A stretch of 64,000 bases of DNA, taken from Bacteroidales bacterium (GTDB lineage Bacteria > Bacteroidota > Bacteroidia > Bacteroidales > UBA1715). Positions 18,123 to 27,333 of the stretch are shown here, piece after piece. The notes beneath the pieces were generated by a model. The model did no database searches and had not been told where the DNA came from. It saw nothing but the letters and a program-made list of their open reading frames with translations. The stretch's first letter is position 1; the number at the start of each line of letters is the position of its first letter. The stretch is taken from contig JADKDL010000012.1 of the NCBI GenBank assembly GCA_016714605.1, forward strand, positions 78,156 to 142,155, read 5' to 3'. The position numbers were made by a program, and so were the translations under genes.

Positions 18123-18313
18123 TGTAGTTTTTGTTTTTTTCAATTGAGTTGCAATATACACAAATTATAAAGTTTAACTTTAAATAAGGTTTTTTATTTT
18201 CAATTGTGATTATTTTTTATTGCAAATTTCTACCTAATAGATGTAACAAGAATTGGGTAAAATAATTCACAAAAAAGAATCAGATATTTATTAATTATTT
18301 TTTTTCTTTATAG

Positions 18314-18321
18314 TACTTTTG
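18314..18321 (+). promoter_or_regulatory. -7 promoter element of pyk
   Basis: TACTTTTG matches the Bacteroidota TAnnTTTG consensus, 68 bases before the pyk ATG. A perfect 14-base palindrome (18326-18339) follows where transcription would begin. Confidence 0.5.
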
Positions 18322-18325
18322 TGCA

Positions 18326-18339
18326 GTCTTAATTAAGAC
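18326..18339. promoter_or_regulatory. Perfect palindrome at the predicted pyk start site
   Basis: GTCTTAATTAAGAC is a perfect 14-base dyad located 5 bases beyond the -7 element, where a repressor bound to DNA would block initiation. A small TCAGAT/ATCTGA hairpin (18358-18374) lies nearer the start codon. Operator function is inference. Confidence 0.4.
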
Positions 18340-18388
18340 GTACACAAATGAAAAAAATCAGATAGAAGATCTGAACTAATTGTTGATT

Positions 18389-19810
18389 ATGAATAAAAAC
18401 AAAACAAAGATTGTTGCTACAATCGGACCTGCCACTTCGTCAAAAGAGATACTTAAAGAGTTAATAATAACAGGAGTAAACGTATGCCGTTTAAATTTTT
18501 CTCACGGCTCTCATGAAGACCATTTAAAAGTAATGGAACTAATTCGTGAAATTAACAGTGAATTAAAATGTAATACAGCAATATTAGCCGACTTACAAGG
18601 ACCTAAACTAAGAATAGGTGAAGTAGAAAACAATGGCGTATTATTAAATGAAAATCATATCATTGAATTTACAAATGAAAAATGCTTAGGGAATGCTAAT
18701 AGGGTGTATATGAGCTATTCTCTATTCCCTCGCGATGTTGCTGTTGGCGATTATATTTTGGTTGATGATGGAAAAATTAAATTACAAGCCACCGAAACCA
18801 ATGGAATTGATATGGTAAAAGCAAGAGTTATTCATGGAGGTATTCTCTCTTCAAAAAAAGGTGTAAACCTACCAAATACAAAAATATCTCTTCCGAGCAT
18901 GACTGAAAAAGATATTGCAGATGCCCATTTTGCGTTAGATCATGATGTGGATTGGATTGCATTATCATTCGTACGCTCAGCTAAAGATATTATTGACTTA
19001 AAAGATCTTATTGCTCATAAAGGCAAACATACAATGGTTATTGCTAAAATAGAAAAACCAGAAGCAATGGATCATATAGATGAAATTATTGCTGTTACCG
19101 ATGGCATAATGGTTGCACGAGGCGATTTAGGTGTAGAAATGCCTTTCAATCAGGTTCCACTTATGCAAAAAACTATTGTTGAAAAATGTATAAAATTTGC
19201 AAAACCGGTTATCATTGCCACTCAAATGCTTGAAAGCATGATTACGAATAGCACACCCACTAGAGCAGAAGCTACAGACGTTGCAAATGCGGTGATTGAT
19301 GGAGCAAGTGCTGTTATGCTAAGTGGCGAAACCGGGGTTGGAAAATATCCTATTGAGGTAATACTTGCCATGAAAAGCATAATCTGTTACACCGAACAGT
19401 TTGGTTACAAATACAATAGATATCATGAACCTATTGTTTATGATGAATCATTCATACCTGATTCTATTTGCCTAAATGCAGGAAAACTTTCTAACCAAAT
19501 AAATGCACAGGCAATTATTGTACTTACATATTCGGGTTATACCTCGTTTAGAATAGCAAGCCACAGACTCAGTTCTGATGTATTTGCTTTTACTCCAAAC
19601 GAAATGCTTCTTAGACAGATGTCGCTTCTATGGGGAGTAAAAGCATATAAAAGTCCTGAGTTTTTTCATACCGACGATGCTATTGACTTTACCCTAAATA
19701 TTCTAAGCAAAGAACAAAGAATAAAAAAAGACGACTTAGTAATACATATAGGTAGCACACCGCTAAATAAAAGATGCACTACTAATATGGTAAAACTCAC
19801 CAAATTATAA
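18389..19810 (+). CDS. pyk: Pyruvate kinase
   Basis: About 473 residues from the ATG at 18389. It converts phosphoenolpyruvate plus ADP to pyruvate plus ATP in the cytoplasm. Motifs visible: KIVATIGPATSS, RLNFSHGSHEDH, the active-site region IAKIEKPEA, MVARGDLGVEMP, and ATQMLESMI followed by PTRAEATDVANAV. The segment DLQGPKLRIG carries Lys where K+-dependent enzymes have Glu117, with Leu and Ile at the flanking positions, the combination described for K+-independent pyruvate kinases. The C-terminal regulatory domain is complete. It is transcribed alone, with a TAnnTTTG promoter and a palindrome upstream. Confidence 0.96.
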   Translation: MNKNKTKIVATIGPATSSKEILKELIITGVNVCRLNFSHGSHEDHLKVMELIREINSELKCNTAILADLQGPKLRIGEVENNGVLLNENHIIEFTNEKCLGNANRVYMSYSLFPRDVAVGDYILVDDGKIKLQATETNGIDMVKARVIHGGILSSKKGVNLPNTKISLPSMTEKDIADAHFALDHDVDWIALSFVRSAKDIIDLKDLIAHKGKHTMVIAKIEKPEAMDHIDEIIAVTDGIMVARGDLGVEMPFNQVPLMQKTIVEKCIKFAKPVIIATQMLESMITNSTPTRAEATDVANAVIDGASAVMLSGETGVGKYPIEVILAMKSIICYTEQFGYKYNRYHEPIVYDESFIPDSICLNAGKLSNQINAQAIIVLTYSGYTSFRIASHRLSSDVFAFTPNEMLLRQMSLLWGVKAYKSPEFFHTDDAIDFTLNILSKEQRIKKDDLVIHIGSTPLNKRCTTNMVKLTKL

Positions 19811-19833
19811 AAAACCAATATCTTTTTTCCTGC

Positions 19834-19874
19834 TTTTGAGAGTATAGTTACATACACTTAATATACTCTCAAAA
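19834..19874. repeat. Strong inverted repeat downstream of pyk
   Basis: Perfect 13-base arms TTTTGAGAGTATA / TATACTCTCAAAA enclose a 15-base loop, 24 bases after the pyk stop. The hairpin probably ends or stabilises the pyk transcript, but no T tract follows on the plus strand, so it is not a textbook intrinsic terminator. Confidence 0.55.
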
Positions 19875-20191
19875 GTAAGAATTTAAAAACACCTTTAATA
19901 AATCTCCTAGAATACATTCCTGCAATCTATTTTTAATCATATTGATTTTAAATTCTCAAAAATTTAAGAGCTTATTTTTAAATTCAATATTGTTTTCAAA
20001 AATTTATTATCCGGCACCTGATTTTACAGACACAACTTCAAAATTTAAGAATTCCAAACTGCTTGTTAATACAGTATTAATAAAAAAGCAGAAAATAATA
20101 TGAATTTTATTGAAATGATTATAACACAAATAACGTCAGAAGGTTGATTTGCCTGCGAAAGTTAAATTAATATTAAAATAAAACATTTTGC

Positions 20192-20223
20192 TTTTTGTTT
20201 TTTATCTATTATTTGTATCTTTG
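20192..20223 (+). promoter_or_regulatory. Bacteroidota-type promoter (-33 TTTTTG, -7 TATCTTTG)
   Basis: The -7 element TATCTTTG (20216-20223) fits TAnnTTTG exactly, and a TTTTTG box at 20192-20197 lies about 18 bases upstream. This is the best promoter match I found in the window. The ATG of the following gene is 41 bases downstream. Confidence 0.6.
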
Positions 20224-20263
20224 CAGCAGATAAGAATACTTCGATAATTTAAATTCAAATCAG

Positions 20264-20752
20264 ATGTACAAATTTAGCCTCTTATTTGTGTTGTTTATAG
20301 CATTCATTGCCAACAAGACTATTGCCCAAAATGAACAAATGAAGCTCGAAGAGCTTGAAGATGTAAAAGTAACTGGAATAAAACTTACAGACAGCATTAT
20401 ATATGAAGCTGATCTTCCTCAGAGATATGCAGTATTTGAGAATAAAAAAGTAGATATTATTGATAATATGATATTCTTTTGCGAAACATTGAAATCGCCA
20501 AAAGAGAAATGTCTTACGTCAACCGGTTATTTAAAACCTTCTTTGTTAAACACTTATAGCAATACGAAAAAAACTGCAAAAGCTTTCTCTGTTGCGGTTG
20601 AAAATGAAATAAATCTTGCAATAAATTCTTGCGAATGTATAAGCAAAAGTAGATTGCAATATATTTCTAATCTTCAAAAACTTCAAAATACTATTGAAAA
20701 ACAGACTTCAAAAGTTGAAAGTTTAGTAGTAAAGAAAGTGAAGGGAGTATAA
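20264..20752 (+). CDS. Hypothetical secreted protein
   Basis: The 162-residue protein has a clear signal peptide (hydrophobic residues 5-20, cleavage probably after NKTIA). The mature part is mostly helical and charged, with a Cys pair in SCEC and two further Cys (FFCETLKSPKEKC), and a C-terminal coiled-coil-like segment (LQKLQNTIEKQTSKVESLV). I do not recognise a family. It has its own good promoter and no operon partner. It is convergent with hisB. Confidence 0.65.
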   Translation: MYKFSLLFVLFIAFIANKTIAQNEQMKLEELEDVKVTGIKLTDSIIYEADLPQRYAVFENKKVDIIDNMIFFCETLKSPKEKCLTSTGYLKPSLLNTYSNTKKTAKAFSVAVENEINLAINSCECISKSRLQYISNLQKLQNTIEKQTSKVESLVVKKVKGV

Positions 20753-20784
20753 ATTTTATATCCCTATTCACTATACATTGTAAA

Positions 20785-21911
20785 TTATAAAACACCTTTA
20801 GTAGTTGCTAATGCTTGATTGCTAATATTTCTAGCTACTGCCATTCTAATAGCTTTGGCTAATGCTTTGAATATAGCTTCAATTTTATGATGTTCGTTCT
20901 CACCATCTGCTTTTATATTCAAATTCATTTTAGCAGCATCAGAGAATGATTTAAAAAAATGCAAAAACATCTCAGTAGGCACATCTCCTACTCTTTCGCG
21001 TTTAAAAACAACATCCCAAACCAACCAAGGTCTGCCTGAAAAATCAACAGCCACCTGAGCCAAACAATCATCCATAGGTAAGAGAAATCCATAACGCTCA
21101 ATGTGTTTTTTTGCACCTAAAGCCTTCAAAAAGCCTCTCCTAAAGCAATTGCAGTATCTTCAATAGTATGATGCTCATCTATATGTAAATCGCCGTTGAC
21201 ATTTATAGTAATATTACAATTTGAATGTCGAGAAAGTTGCTCCAGCATGTGATCAAAGAAATGCAAGCCCGTTTTTATATTATATGTCCCATTTCCATCA
21301 AGATTTAACGCTATTTTGATGTCCGTTTCATTCGTTTTTCTTGTCACTTCAGCAAATCGAGGAGGGAACAACAAAAACTTTACAATCTCATCCCAATTAT
21401 TACAAATCAAAATACAATATTCACTTAATCCTGCATTTTCTAGTTCGGAATATCTTGATTTATCAGCGTACCATATAGCCTTTGCGCCTAGATTCTTAGC
21501 AAGTTCTACATCGGTCAATCTATCGCCAATAACAATTGAATTAGGTAAATCGTACTCATCAGAAAAATATTTGCCCAACATTCCAACACCTGGTTTTCTT
21601 GTTGGTAATTTCTCATTTGGAAATGACTTATCAATAAAAACATCATCGAAAATAACTCCTTCGCTCTTCAAAATAGAAAGCATCTTATCGTGAACTGGCC
21701 AAAAAGTATGTTCAGGAAAACGCTCAGTGCCCAATCCGTCTTGATTCGTAACCATTGAAAATTCAAAATCAGAATTTTCACGCAAAAATTTCAAAGCTGA
21801 AATAGAGTTGGGCAGAAATTCTAGTTTTTCAAAAGAATCAACCTGTTCATCAACAATTGGTTCTTCAATTATATTTCCATCTCTATCTAAAAATAGTACT
21901 CGCTTCTTCAT
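20785..21911 (-). pseudogene. hisB: Bifunctional HisB (histidinol-phosphatase / IGP dehydratase), frameshifted
   Basis: Two reading frames together make a full-length HisB of about 375 residues. The first (21911-21126) contains the HAD phosphatase domain (FLDRDGNII, TRKPG, GDRLTDVELA) and the start of the dehydratase (HFFDHMLEQLSRH, DEHHTIEDTAIALGEAF). The second (21129-20785) continues KALGAKKHIERYGF, PMDDCLAQVAVDFSGRPW and ENEHHKIEAIFKALAKA. The break is at a run of five T (21126-21132 region); one more T would restore the frame. The frames overlap as TTGA. The Cys/His zinc loop of the E. coli phosphatase domain is absent, replaced by KSFPNEKLPTRKP. No other his genes are present. Confidence 0.85.
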
Positions 21912-21950
21912 TATTATCTAAAATTATTTCTATTAAACAAACCAATAAAA

Positions 21951-23033
21951 TTAAGGCAATACACTTTCTACAAACGTTACTTCAAACAAACTTGGCCAAT
22001 TTTTTCCGGTTATATACATCTTGCCTGTTTTCTTATTAAAAGCAATTCCATTCAGGACATCGGTTTGTTCGGTTTTACTTTTTTCGGGTAAAATTCCTTT
22101 TAAATCAATTTTCTCTACAACAATCCCACTTTTTGAATCGATTTTTACGATATTATTTTTTGTGTATACATTAGCATATATATATCCATCAACCCACTCA
22201 AGCTCATTGAGCAAATCTACTTTGTCATAATTATCATATACTTGTAAAGTCTTTACTACAGAAAAATTTGCTGTATCTAAAAAATACAATTTATTAGAAC
22301 CATCGCTCATGATAAGGTTTACTCCATTATTGCACAGCCCCCAACCTTCTGTAGCGTAATTGAAAGAACTCAATTTCTCAAATGTTTTCAAATCATAAAC
22401 AAAACCAATATTTGATTGCCAAGTAAGTTGTATAAGCTTATTATTAAGAATAGTAATTCCTTCTCCAAAATACTGTTGGTCTATTGCTTTGCTTTTGAGC
22501 ACCTTGCCGGTTTCAAGTTCTACACTGCGAATTTCAGATTTCCCGTTTAATCCTATACCTTCAAAAAGTTGATTGTTGAAAAATTCCAAACCCTGAGTGT
22601 AAGCATTCACATCGTGCGGATACGTTTTTTTTACAATAAAAGATTTCTGCTTTGGAGCAACATTAGACAGAAAACGAAAAGTAATAGTACTTGTATAAAC
22701 AGTGTCTGTATACGGTAACTCTACCTTCAATATGTGATCGCCAACCTCTGATATTTTATTTGTATAAACAGAATATGTATTCTCATTTCCGAAGGTTTCA
22801 TCCATAATTTCATCATCTATATAAAAAGATGCGACACCTTTAAAAATTTCTTTATTGACAAGATTAAGCGTAAACTCAATAGTATCATGTAAAGAAAAAA
22901 TAGCAGGATTTTTAGTAAAACTAATAGAAAAATAAGGTACTTTTTCTTTTTTTACTTCATTTCTCTTCTGCGATTCGCCACATGAAAAAAGTAAAAAAAC
23001 AGAAGTTAAAATGCTTATTAAAAAATACTTCAT
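21951..23033 (-). CDS. Glutaminyl-peptide cyclotransferase-like lipoprotein
   Basis: About 360 residues from the ATG at 23033 (MKYFLISIL). A lipoprotein signal ends at LLFSC. An N-terminal Ig-like region (about 25-120) is followed by the plant/bacterial-type glutamine cyclotransferase beta-propeller (about 130-360): YPHDVNAYTQGLEF, EGIGLNGKSEIR, QLTWQS, EGWGLCNNG, LNELEWVDGYIYANVY, LNGIAF and KMYITGKNWP. The family forms N-terminal pyroglutamate. The predicted location is the periplasm. It lies between pfkA and hisB on the same strand with short gaps. Confidence 0.9.
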   Translation of the reverse strand: MKYFLISILTSVFLLFSCGESQKRNEVKKEKVPYFSISFTKNPAIFSLHDTIEFTLNLVNKEIFKGVASFYIDDEIMDETFGNENTYSVYTNKISEVGDHILKVELPYTDTVYTSTITFRFLSNVAPKQKSFIVKKTYPHDVNAYTQGLEFFNNQLFEGIGLNGKSEIRSVELETGKVLKSKAIDQQYFGEGITILNNKLIQLTWQSNIGFVYDLKTFEKLSSFNYATEGWGLCNNGVNLIMSDGSNKLYFLDTANFSVVKTLQVYDNYDKVDLLNELEWVDGYIYANVYTKNNIVKIDSKSGIVVEKIDLKGILPEKSKTEQTDVLNGIAFNKKTGKMYITGKNWPSLFEVTFVESVLP

Positions 23034-23071
23034 ATACTTAAATTTATAAATCATTGAAATGCTTTGAAAAA

Positions 23072-24103
23072 CTACTTTTTATAAAAATCGGGCGTTCCAA
23101 AGCAAACTCCTAGTTTTTTTGCTGTTCTTACCAAATTGGTATCTGCGCTTACTAATTTTGTTTTCCCGGCTGATTCTTTTAAAGGAATTGCAATTACATC
23201 ATTGTTTTTAATTGCAACCATCTGGTTATAAATACCTTTATGAATAAGTTCGGCAGCAAAAGCACCATATTCGGTAGCTAAGATTCTATCTTTTGCTGTT
23301 GGAGTACCGCCTCTTTGAATATAACCTAATACCGTTTCGCGAGTTTCTAAACCAGTCATTTTCAATATTTTCTTAGTAATATATCCAGCAGCCGATTTCT
23401 TTTCTCCCTTAAAAATACCTTCAGCCACTACTACAATAGAATAAGGTTTACCCTTGTCATGACGTTCCTTTAAGTTTTGAGTTACAACATTTATGTCATA
23501 TTCTATTTCCGGAACAAGAATAACATCGCCACCGCCTGCTATACCGGCATGAAGCGCAATCCAACCGGCTGCATGACCCATCACTTCTATTACCATAATT
23601 CTTTTATGCGAATTTCCGGTAGTGTGAAGCCTATCTATAGCATCGGTACAGATTGATACAGCAGAATCAAATCCGAATGTTTCATCAGTACCCCAAACAT
23701 CATTATCAATAGTTTTTGGTAAGCCGATTATATTTAAACCTATTTCAGAAAGTTTTGCAGCCGTTTTAATTGTTCCGTTACCACCTAAACAAACCAAACA
23801 ATCTAGTCCTAAATCTTTGTATGTTTTAATAATATCATCAGGTTTATCATGCGATTCATCACCTTTTTGAAAAGGCTTCTCGCGCGAAGTGCCTAATATT
23901 GTGCCTCCTAAAGTAAGAATACCTGATACACTTTGGTCGGTAAGTTGGGTGTAATCATTATCAATAAGTCCTTTGAACCCCGATGAAAACCCATAAACTT
24001 CCATTCCATATTCAATCATGGCTGTTTTGGCAACGCCACGAATTGCAGCATTAAGCCCCGGACAATCGCCACCGGATGTAAGTATTCCTATTTTTTTTGC
24101 CAT
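23072..24103 (-). CDS. pfkA: 6-phosphofructokinase (mixed ATP/PPi-type)
   Basis: The 343-residue enzyme phosphorylates fructose 6-phosphate. Motifs: TSGGDCPGLNAAIRG for nucleotide binding, GGNGTIKTA, the catalytic TIDND, and EVMGHAAGWIALH. Two specificity positions conflict: GGNG keeps Gly at the E. coli 104 position (ATP-type), whereas PKTIDND has Lys at the 124 position (PPi-type). This combination is that of the group III or mixed-substrate PFKs, so the phosphoryl donor cannot be decided here. The SGGDCPGLNA form is also typical of that group. It starts 8 bases after the DUF4380 stop and is likely co-transcribed with it. Confidence 0.93.
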   Translation of the reverse strand: MAKKIGILTSGGDCPGLNAAIRGVAKTAMIEYGMEVYGFSSGFKGLIDNDYTQLTDQSVSGILTLGGTILGTSREKPFQKGDESHDKPDDIIKTYKDLGLDCLVCLGGNGTIKTAAKLSEIGLNIIGLPKTIDNDVWGTDETFGFDSAVSICTDAIDRLHTTGNSHKRIMVIEVMGHAAGWIALHAGIAGGGDVILVPEIEYDINVVTQNLKERHDKGKPYSIVVVAEGIFKGEKKSAAGYITKKILKMTGLETRETVLGYIQRGGTPTAKDRILATEYGAFAAELIHKGIYNQMVAIKNNDVIAIPLKESAGKTKLVSADTNLVRTAKKLGVCFGTPDFYKK

Positions 24104-24111
24104 GATTTTTC

Positions 24112-25071
24112 TTATAATTCGTTTTTTAGTATTTCAGATAAAAATTGAGTCTGTTCCTTAAATGTATTAGCACCTTTATAATCAAATACTTTCCAAATCT
24201 GCCAAGCCTTGCATGTATCACCTGGTTTCAAATGATAAAGTGGTGAATGATATTCTAATTCAAGCAATGCGTTTTGAGTATTTGTTTCAGTATGATTATA
24301 TATTTCTACAAGAGCCTGTTCAGGATGAATTGCAGTAGGTTCGTGTTTTTCAAAATGAATAAGCAACATTTTATTGTTAACAAATCCGGAAATTATGGGT
24401 GCTTGAGGGTAAATAAATGCTTTTGAACTTCTTTCTGTAAAAGGAGCTTGTGGTGCTTGAGGAGAATACGAGAAAATGCCATCTTTATAAATATATGGCA
24501 TTTCTTGCGAATTACTACTCAAAACAGGAATAACTTTTATGCTATTATTATCTGCCACAGGAACATAACCTTTAAAATTACCATCTAAGCGTGTGTTAAA
24601 CCAAATATCCCAAGAAACATCTATATCAGAGCAATTTACCATAGTTGTCTGTACAAAAATGCTTGCATCTTCATTTATAGCATATTCCTTAATAAACTTA
24701 ATTTTAGAAATCGGACTAACCATTCCTTCAAGTACAATACTAGTAGGAGATTGATGAGTAATTGTATATTCAGAATAAATTAAAAATGGATCGGGAGGCC
24801 AAGCAGCAGCAGTATCTTTTCTTTCTTTGTTTAAATCTTGTAGTTTCCACCAATCGCTCTGCGGTCCAACCCAGTTTATATGACCATTGAATGCCTTAAA
24901 ATCTGAAAAGGCAGACAATTCAGGAGTGTCAGAATTCTCCCATTGCGAAGAATCTGATTTTAGAATATTCTCCGTATCCTTATAATATAAACCTACTAAT
25001 CTACCTCCTATCTTAGGCGATATAACTAATTCAATATCATTTCTGACTAACTTTATTACACTATTACTCAT
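24112..25071 (-). CDS. DUF4380 domain-containing protein
   Basis: The 319-residue cytoplasmic-looking protein has no signal peptide. It shows the DUF4380 pattern: N-terminal IGGRLVGLYY, a central GHINWVGPQSDWW, WPPDPFLIYSEY, and a beta-rich body ending in LELEYHSPLYHLKPGD. The fold resembles the galactose-mutarotase supersandwich, so a sugar-related role is plausible but unproven. It probably forms an operon with pfkA (8-base gap), which fits a role near sugar metabolism. Confidence 0.75.
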   Translation of the reverse strand: MSNSVIKLVRNDIELVISPKIGGRLVGLYYKDTENILKSDSSQWENSDTPELSAFSDFKAFNGHINWVGPQSDWWKLQDLNKERKDTAAAWPPDPFLIYSEYTITHQSPTSIVLEGMVSPISKIKFIKEYAINEDASIFVQTTMVNCSDIDVSWDIWFNTRLDGNFKGYVPVADNNSIKVIPVLSSNSQEMPYIYKDGIFSYSPQAPQAPFTERSSKAFIYPQAPIISGFVNNKMLLIHFEKHEPTAIHPEQALVEIYNHTETNTQNALLELEYHSPLYHLKPGDTCKAWQIWKVFDYKGANTFKEQTQFLSEILKNEL

Positions 25072-25276
25072 TCAACAAAACTTCTTAACTATTAAAAAAC
25101 AAATATACATTTTCATTTACAAACCATCTATTTGGTAATAAAAAAAATAAATAAAATAAAAATCTAAAAATGGAAGTTTTCATTAAAAACTTTTTATTAA
25201 TTTAGAGTAAGTTATTTTTTTTGAAATGAATTTTATTGTTTGTTTAAAAAAAATTATGATATCTCGATATATTGTT

Positions 25277-25284
25277 TAAATTTG
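25277..25284 (+). promoter_or_regulatory. Putative -7 element of the ATP synthase operon
   Basis: TAAATTTG matches TAnnTTTG and lies 40 bases upstream of the atpB ATG. No clear -33 box is visible at the usual distance. An identifiable atp gene other than this cluster does not exist upstream. Confidence 0.4.
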
Positions 25285-25323
25285 TATTGAGTGTAGTATA
25301 AATCTTAATAAGATACTTATAAT

Positions 25324-26431
25324 ATGTTACAAGAATCGAAATGGGTATTGCTTTTTGCAATTTTTTGTTTACTACGTATTACAGTATTTTCCAATGAAAA
25401 AGAAAGTACTAACCACCAATCAGAGTCAGCTCACCAAGAAACATCATTAGATATAAATAAACTTATTTTTGAGCATATTGGAGACAATCATGATTGGCAT
25501 TTGTTTGATTTGAAAAATGAAGACGGAAGTAAAAAACCTGTAAGCATTCCATTACCTATTATATTGGTTTCTACCAGTCCATTTGGCATTGATGTATTTA
25601 TGTCGTCAGCTTTTCATCATAGTCATAGTGCTGTAACGAAAGGTGATAATACCTACTTCATGAAAGACCAAAAGATTTACTATACAGATGCGGAAGGCAC
25701 TTTGCATTACAATGAAAAAAATGAAATCCTCAATGGTAAACCACTAGATTTTTCTATTACCAAGAATGTAGCAAGTTTACTTTTAGTAATAATAATTCTA
25801 ATGTTACTTTTCACTACTGTAGCAAAAGCATACAAAAAAAATCCGCTAAAAGCTCCAAAAGGTTTGCAAGGTTTCATGGAACCGCTTATACTCTTCGTTA
25901 AAAACGATATAGCAATTCCCAACATTGGGCATAAAAAATATGCGAAATTTTTACCTTATTTGCTTACTGTATTTTTCTTTATTTGGTTAAGCAATGTCTT
26001 AGGATTGATACCAATATTTTATCGGAGCAAACGTTACCGGAAACATTGCTGTTACAATGGTACTGGTAGTATTTACCTTACTAATTGTAAATTTCAGTGC
26101 AAACAAAAATTATTGGAAACATATTTTTGCAATGCCCGGTTTACCAAAACCTTTATTAGTAATAATGATACCTATAGAACTTATTGGCGTTATTACAAAG
26201 CCATTTGCATTAATGATACGTTTGTTTGCAAATATTACAGCCGGTCATATTGTAGTACTAAGTTTGATTTCACTTATATTTATTTTTAAATCGCTTTTAT
26301 TAGCACCCGTTTCAGTGTTTTTTGTACTGTTTATGGATGTTTTAGAATTATTTGTAGCAGCCTTACAAGCATATATATTTACAATGCTTTCAGCATTATT
26401 TATTGGTTTGGCAGTGCAAGAGCATCATTAA
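25324..26431 (+). pseudogene. atpB: ATP synthase Fo subunit a, frameshifted
   Basis: Two overlapping frames encode subunit a of the Fo proton channel. The first (from 25324) contributes a long N-terminal periplasmic extension typical of Bacteroidota and the first helices up to SNVLGLIPIF. The second continues GANVTGNIAVTM and carries the essential Arg in MIRLFANITAGH plus the C-terminal helices (ELFVAALQAYIFTML). The frame breaks at about 26017-26024, between PIF and GAN; loss of two bases or gain of one would explain it. As subunit a is indispensable for the complex and the remaining operon is intact, a sequence error is the likeliest cause. The first gene of atpBEFHAG. Confidence 0.9.
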
Positions 26432-26480
26432 TATTTTTTTATTGAAATAGTCATTTTATTAACCTTAAATAAATACATAC

Positions 26481-26702
26481 ATGGGAGAAGTAATTTCTTT
26501 AGTACCGGTAGCTGCAATTGGAGCAGGATTAGCTGTAATAGGAGCCGGTATTGGTATTGGTAAAATTGGTGGTTCTGCAATGGAAGCTATTGCACGTCAG
26601 CCGGAAGCGTATAATAAAATTCAAACTGCAATGCTTATTGCAGCAGCACTTGTAGAAGGGGTAGCTCTATTTGCAGTGGTTGTTGCTATGATTAGCAAAT
26701 AA
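26481..26702 (+). CDS. atpE: ATP synthase Fo subunit c
   Basis: The 73-residue hairpin protein forms the c-ring rotor. Helix 1 is rich in Gly/Ala (AIGAGLAVIGAGIGIGKIG), the polar loop is ARQPEA, and helix 2 carries the ion-binding Glu in ALVEGVALFA. The Ser/Thr that follow this Glu in Na+-translocating rings are absent here, pointing to H+ as coupling ion (inference). It sits 49 bases after atpB. Confidence 0.96.
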   Translation: MGEVISLVPVAAIGAGLAVIGAGIGIGKIGGSAMEAIARQPEAYNKIQTAMLIAAALVEGVALFAVVVAMISK

Positions 26703-26791
26703 GTTTTATTATCAACTGTTCATACCGCGATTGGCTGTATGAACAGTTTATTTGAAAAAAAAACAGCAATAAATAATAAAAAAAGAGATTT

Positions 26792-27286
26792 ATGGAATTA
26801 GTAACACCGGGTATTGGCTTATTATTTTGGACTACCCTTTCGTTTATAATACTCCTTTTATTACTTGGAAAATTTGCATGGAAACCAATAATAGGAGCCA
26901 TTAATGATAGAAACAAATCTATTGAAGATGCTTTACTTGCTTCCGAGAAAACAAAAGAAGAGATGGCATTACTTAAATCTGACAATGAAAAAATACTTGC
27001 CGAAGCACGAAAAGAACGCGACAATCTCTTAAAAGATGCACGCGACATGAAAGACCAACTCATTGCAGAAGCTAAGACAAGAGCAACAGAAGAAGCTGCA
27101 AAATTGCTTGCATCTGCTAAAATGAATATAGAGAATGAAAAAAATGCAGCTATTACTGAAATAAAAAAGAAAGTAGCAGAATTATCAATAGAAATTGCAG
27201 AAAAGTTACTGGTTAAAGAACTTACTGACAAAAAAACAAGTGATGATCTAATAAATAAATCGCTTGAGAATCTAAAATTGAATTAG
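26792..27286 (+). CDS. atpF: ATP synthase Fo subunit b
   Basis: The 164-residue stator protein has a single N-terminal membrane helix (TPGIGLLFWTTLSFIILLLLL, about 5-25) followed by a long charged Ala/Lys/Glu-rich coiled coil that spans to F1, with the characteristic FAWKPIIGAINDR turn just after the membrane segment. The ATG at 26792 gives a normal Bacteroidota b subunit. It lies between atpE and atpH. Confidence 0.95.
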   Translation: MELVTPGIGLLFWTTLSFIILLLLLGKFAWKPIIGAINDRNKSIEDALLASEKTKEEMALLKSDNEKILAEARKERDNLLKDARDMKDQLIAEAKTRATEEAAKLLASAKMNIENEKNAAITEIKKKVAELSIEIAEKLLVKELTDKKTSDDLINKSLENLKLN

Positions 27287-27333
27287 CAATAACTAATTCA
27301 CAATCAATATGCTAAACTTTTTAAATTTTAGGT

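Larger units (their letters stand above)
19811..20263. other. Intergenic region pyk to secreted hypothetical gene
   Basis: 453 bases of AT-rich DNA. It contains the pyk downstream hairpin and, at its right end, a good promoter (20192-20223). I see no convincing gene; the longest ATG frames are about 15 codons. Confidence 0.5.

Noticed and set aside
18050..18389. Hairpin plus AT-rich leader as a riboswitch before pyk
   Set aside because: The leader between the -7 element and the ATG is under 70 bases, too short for known riboswitches. I kept only the palindrome and small hairpin.
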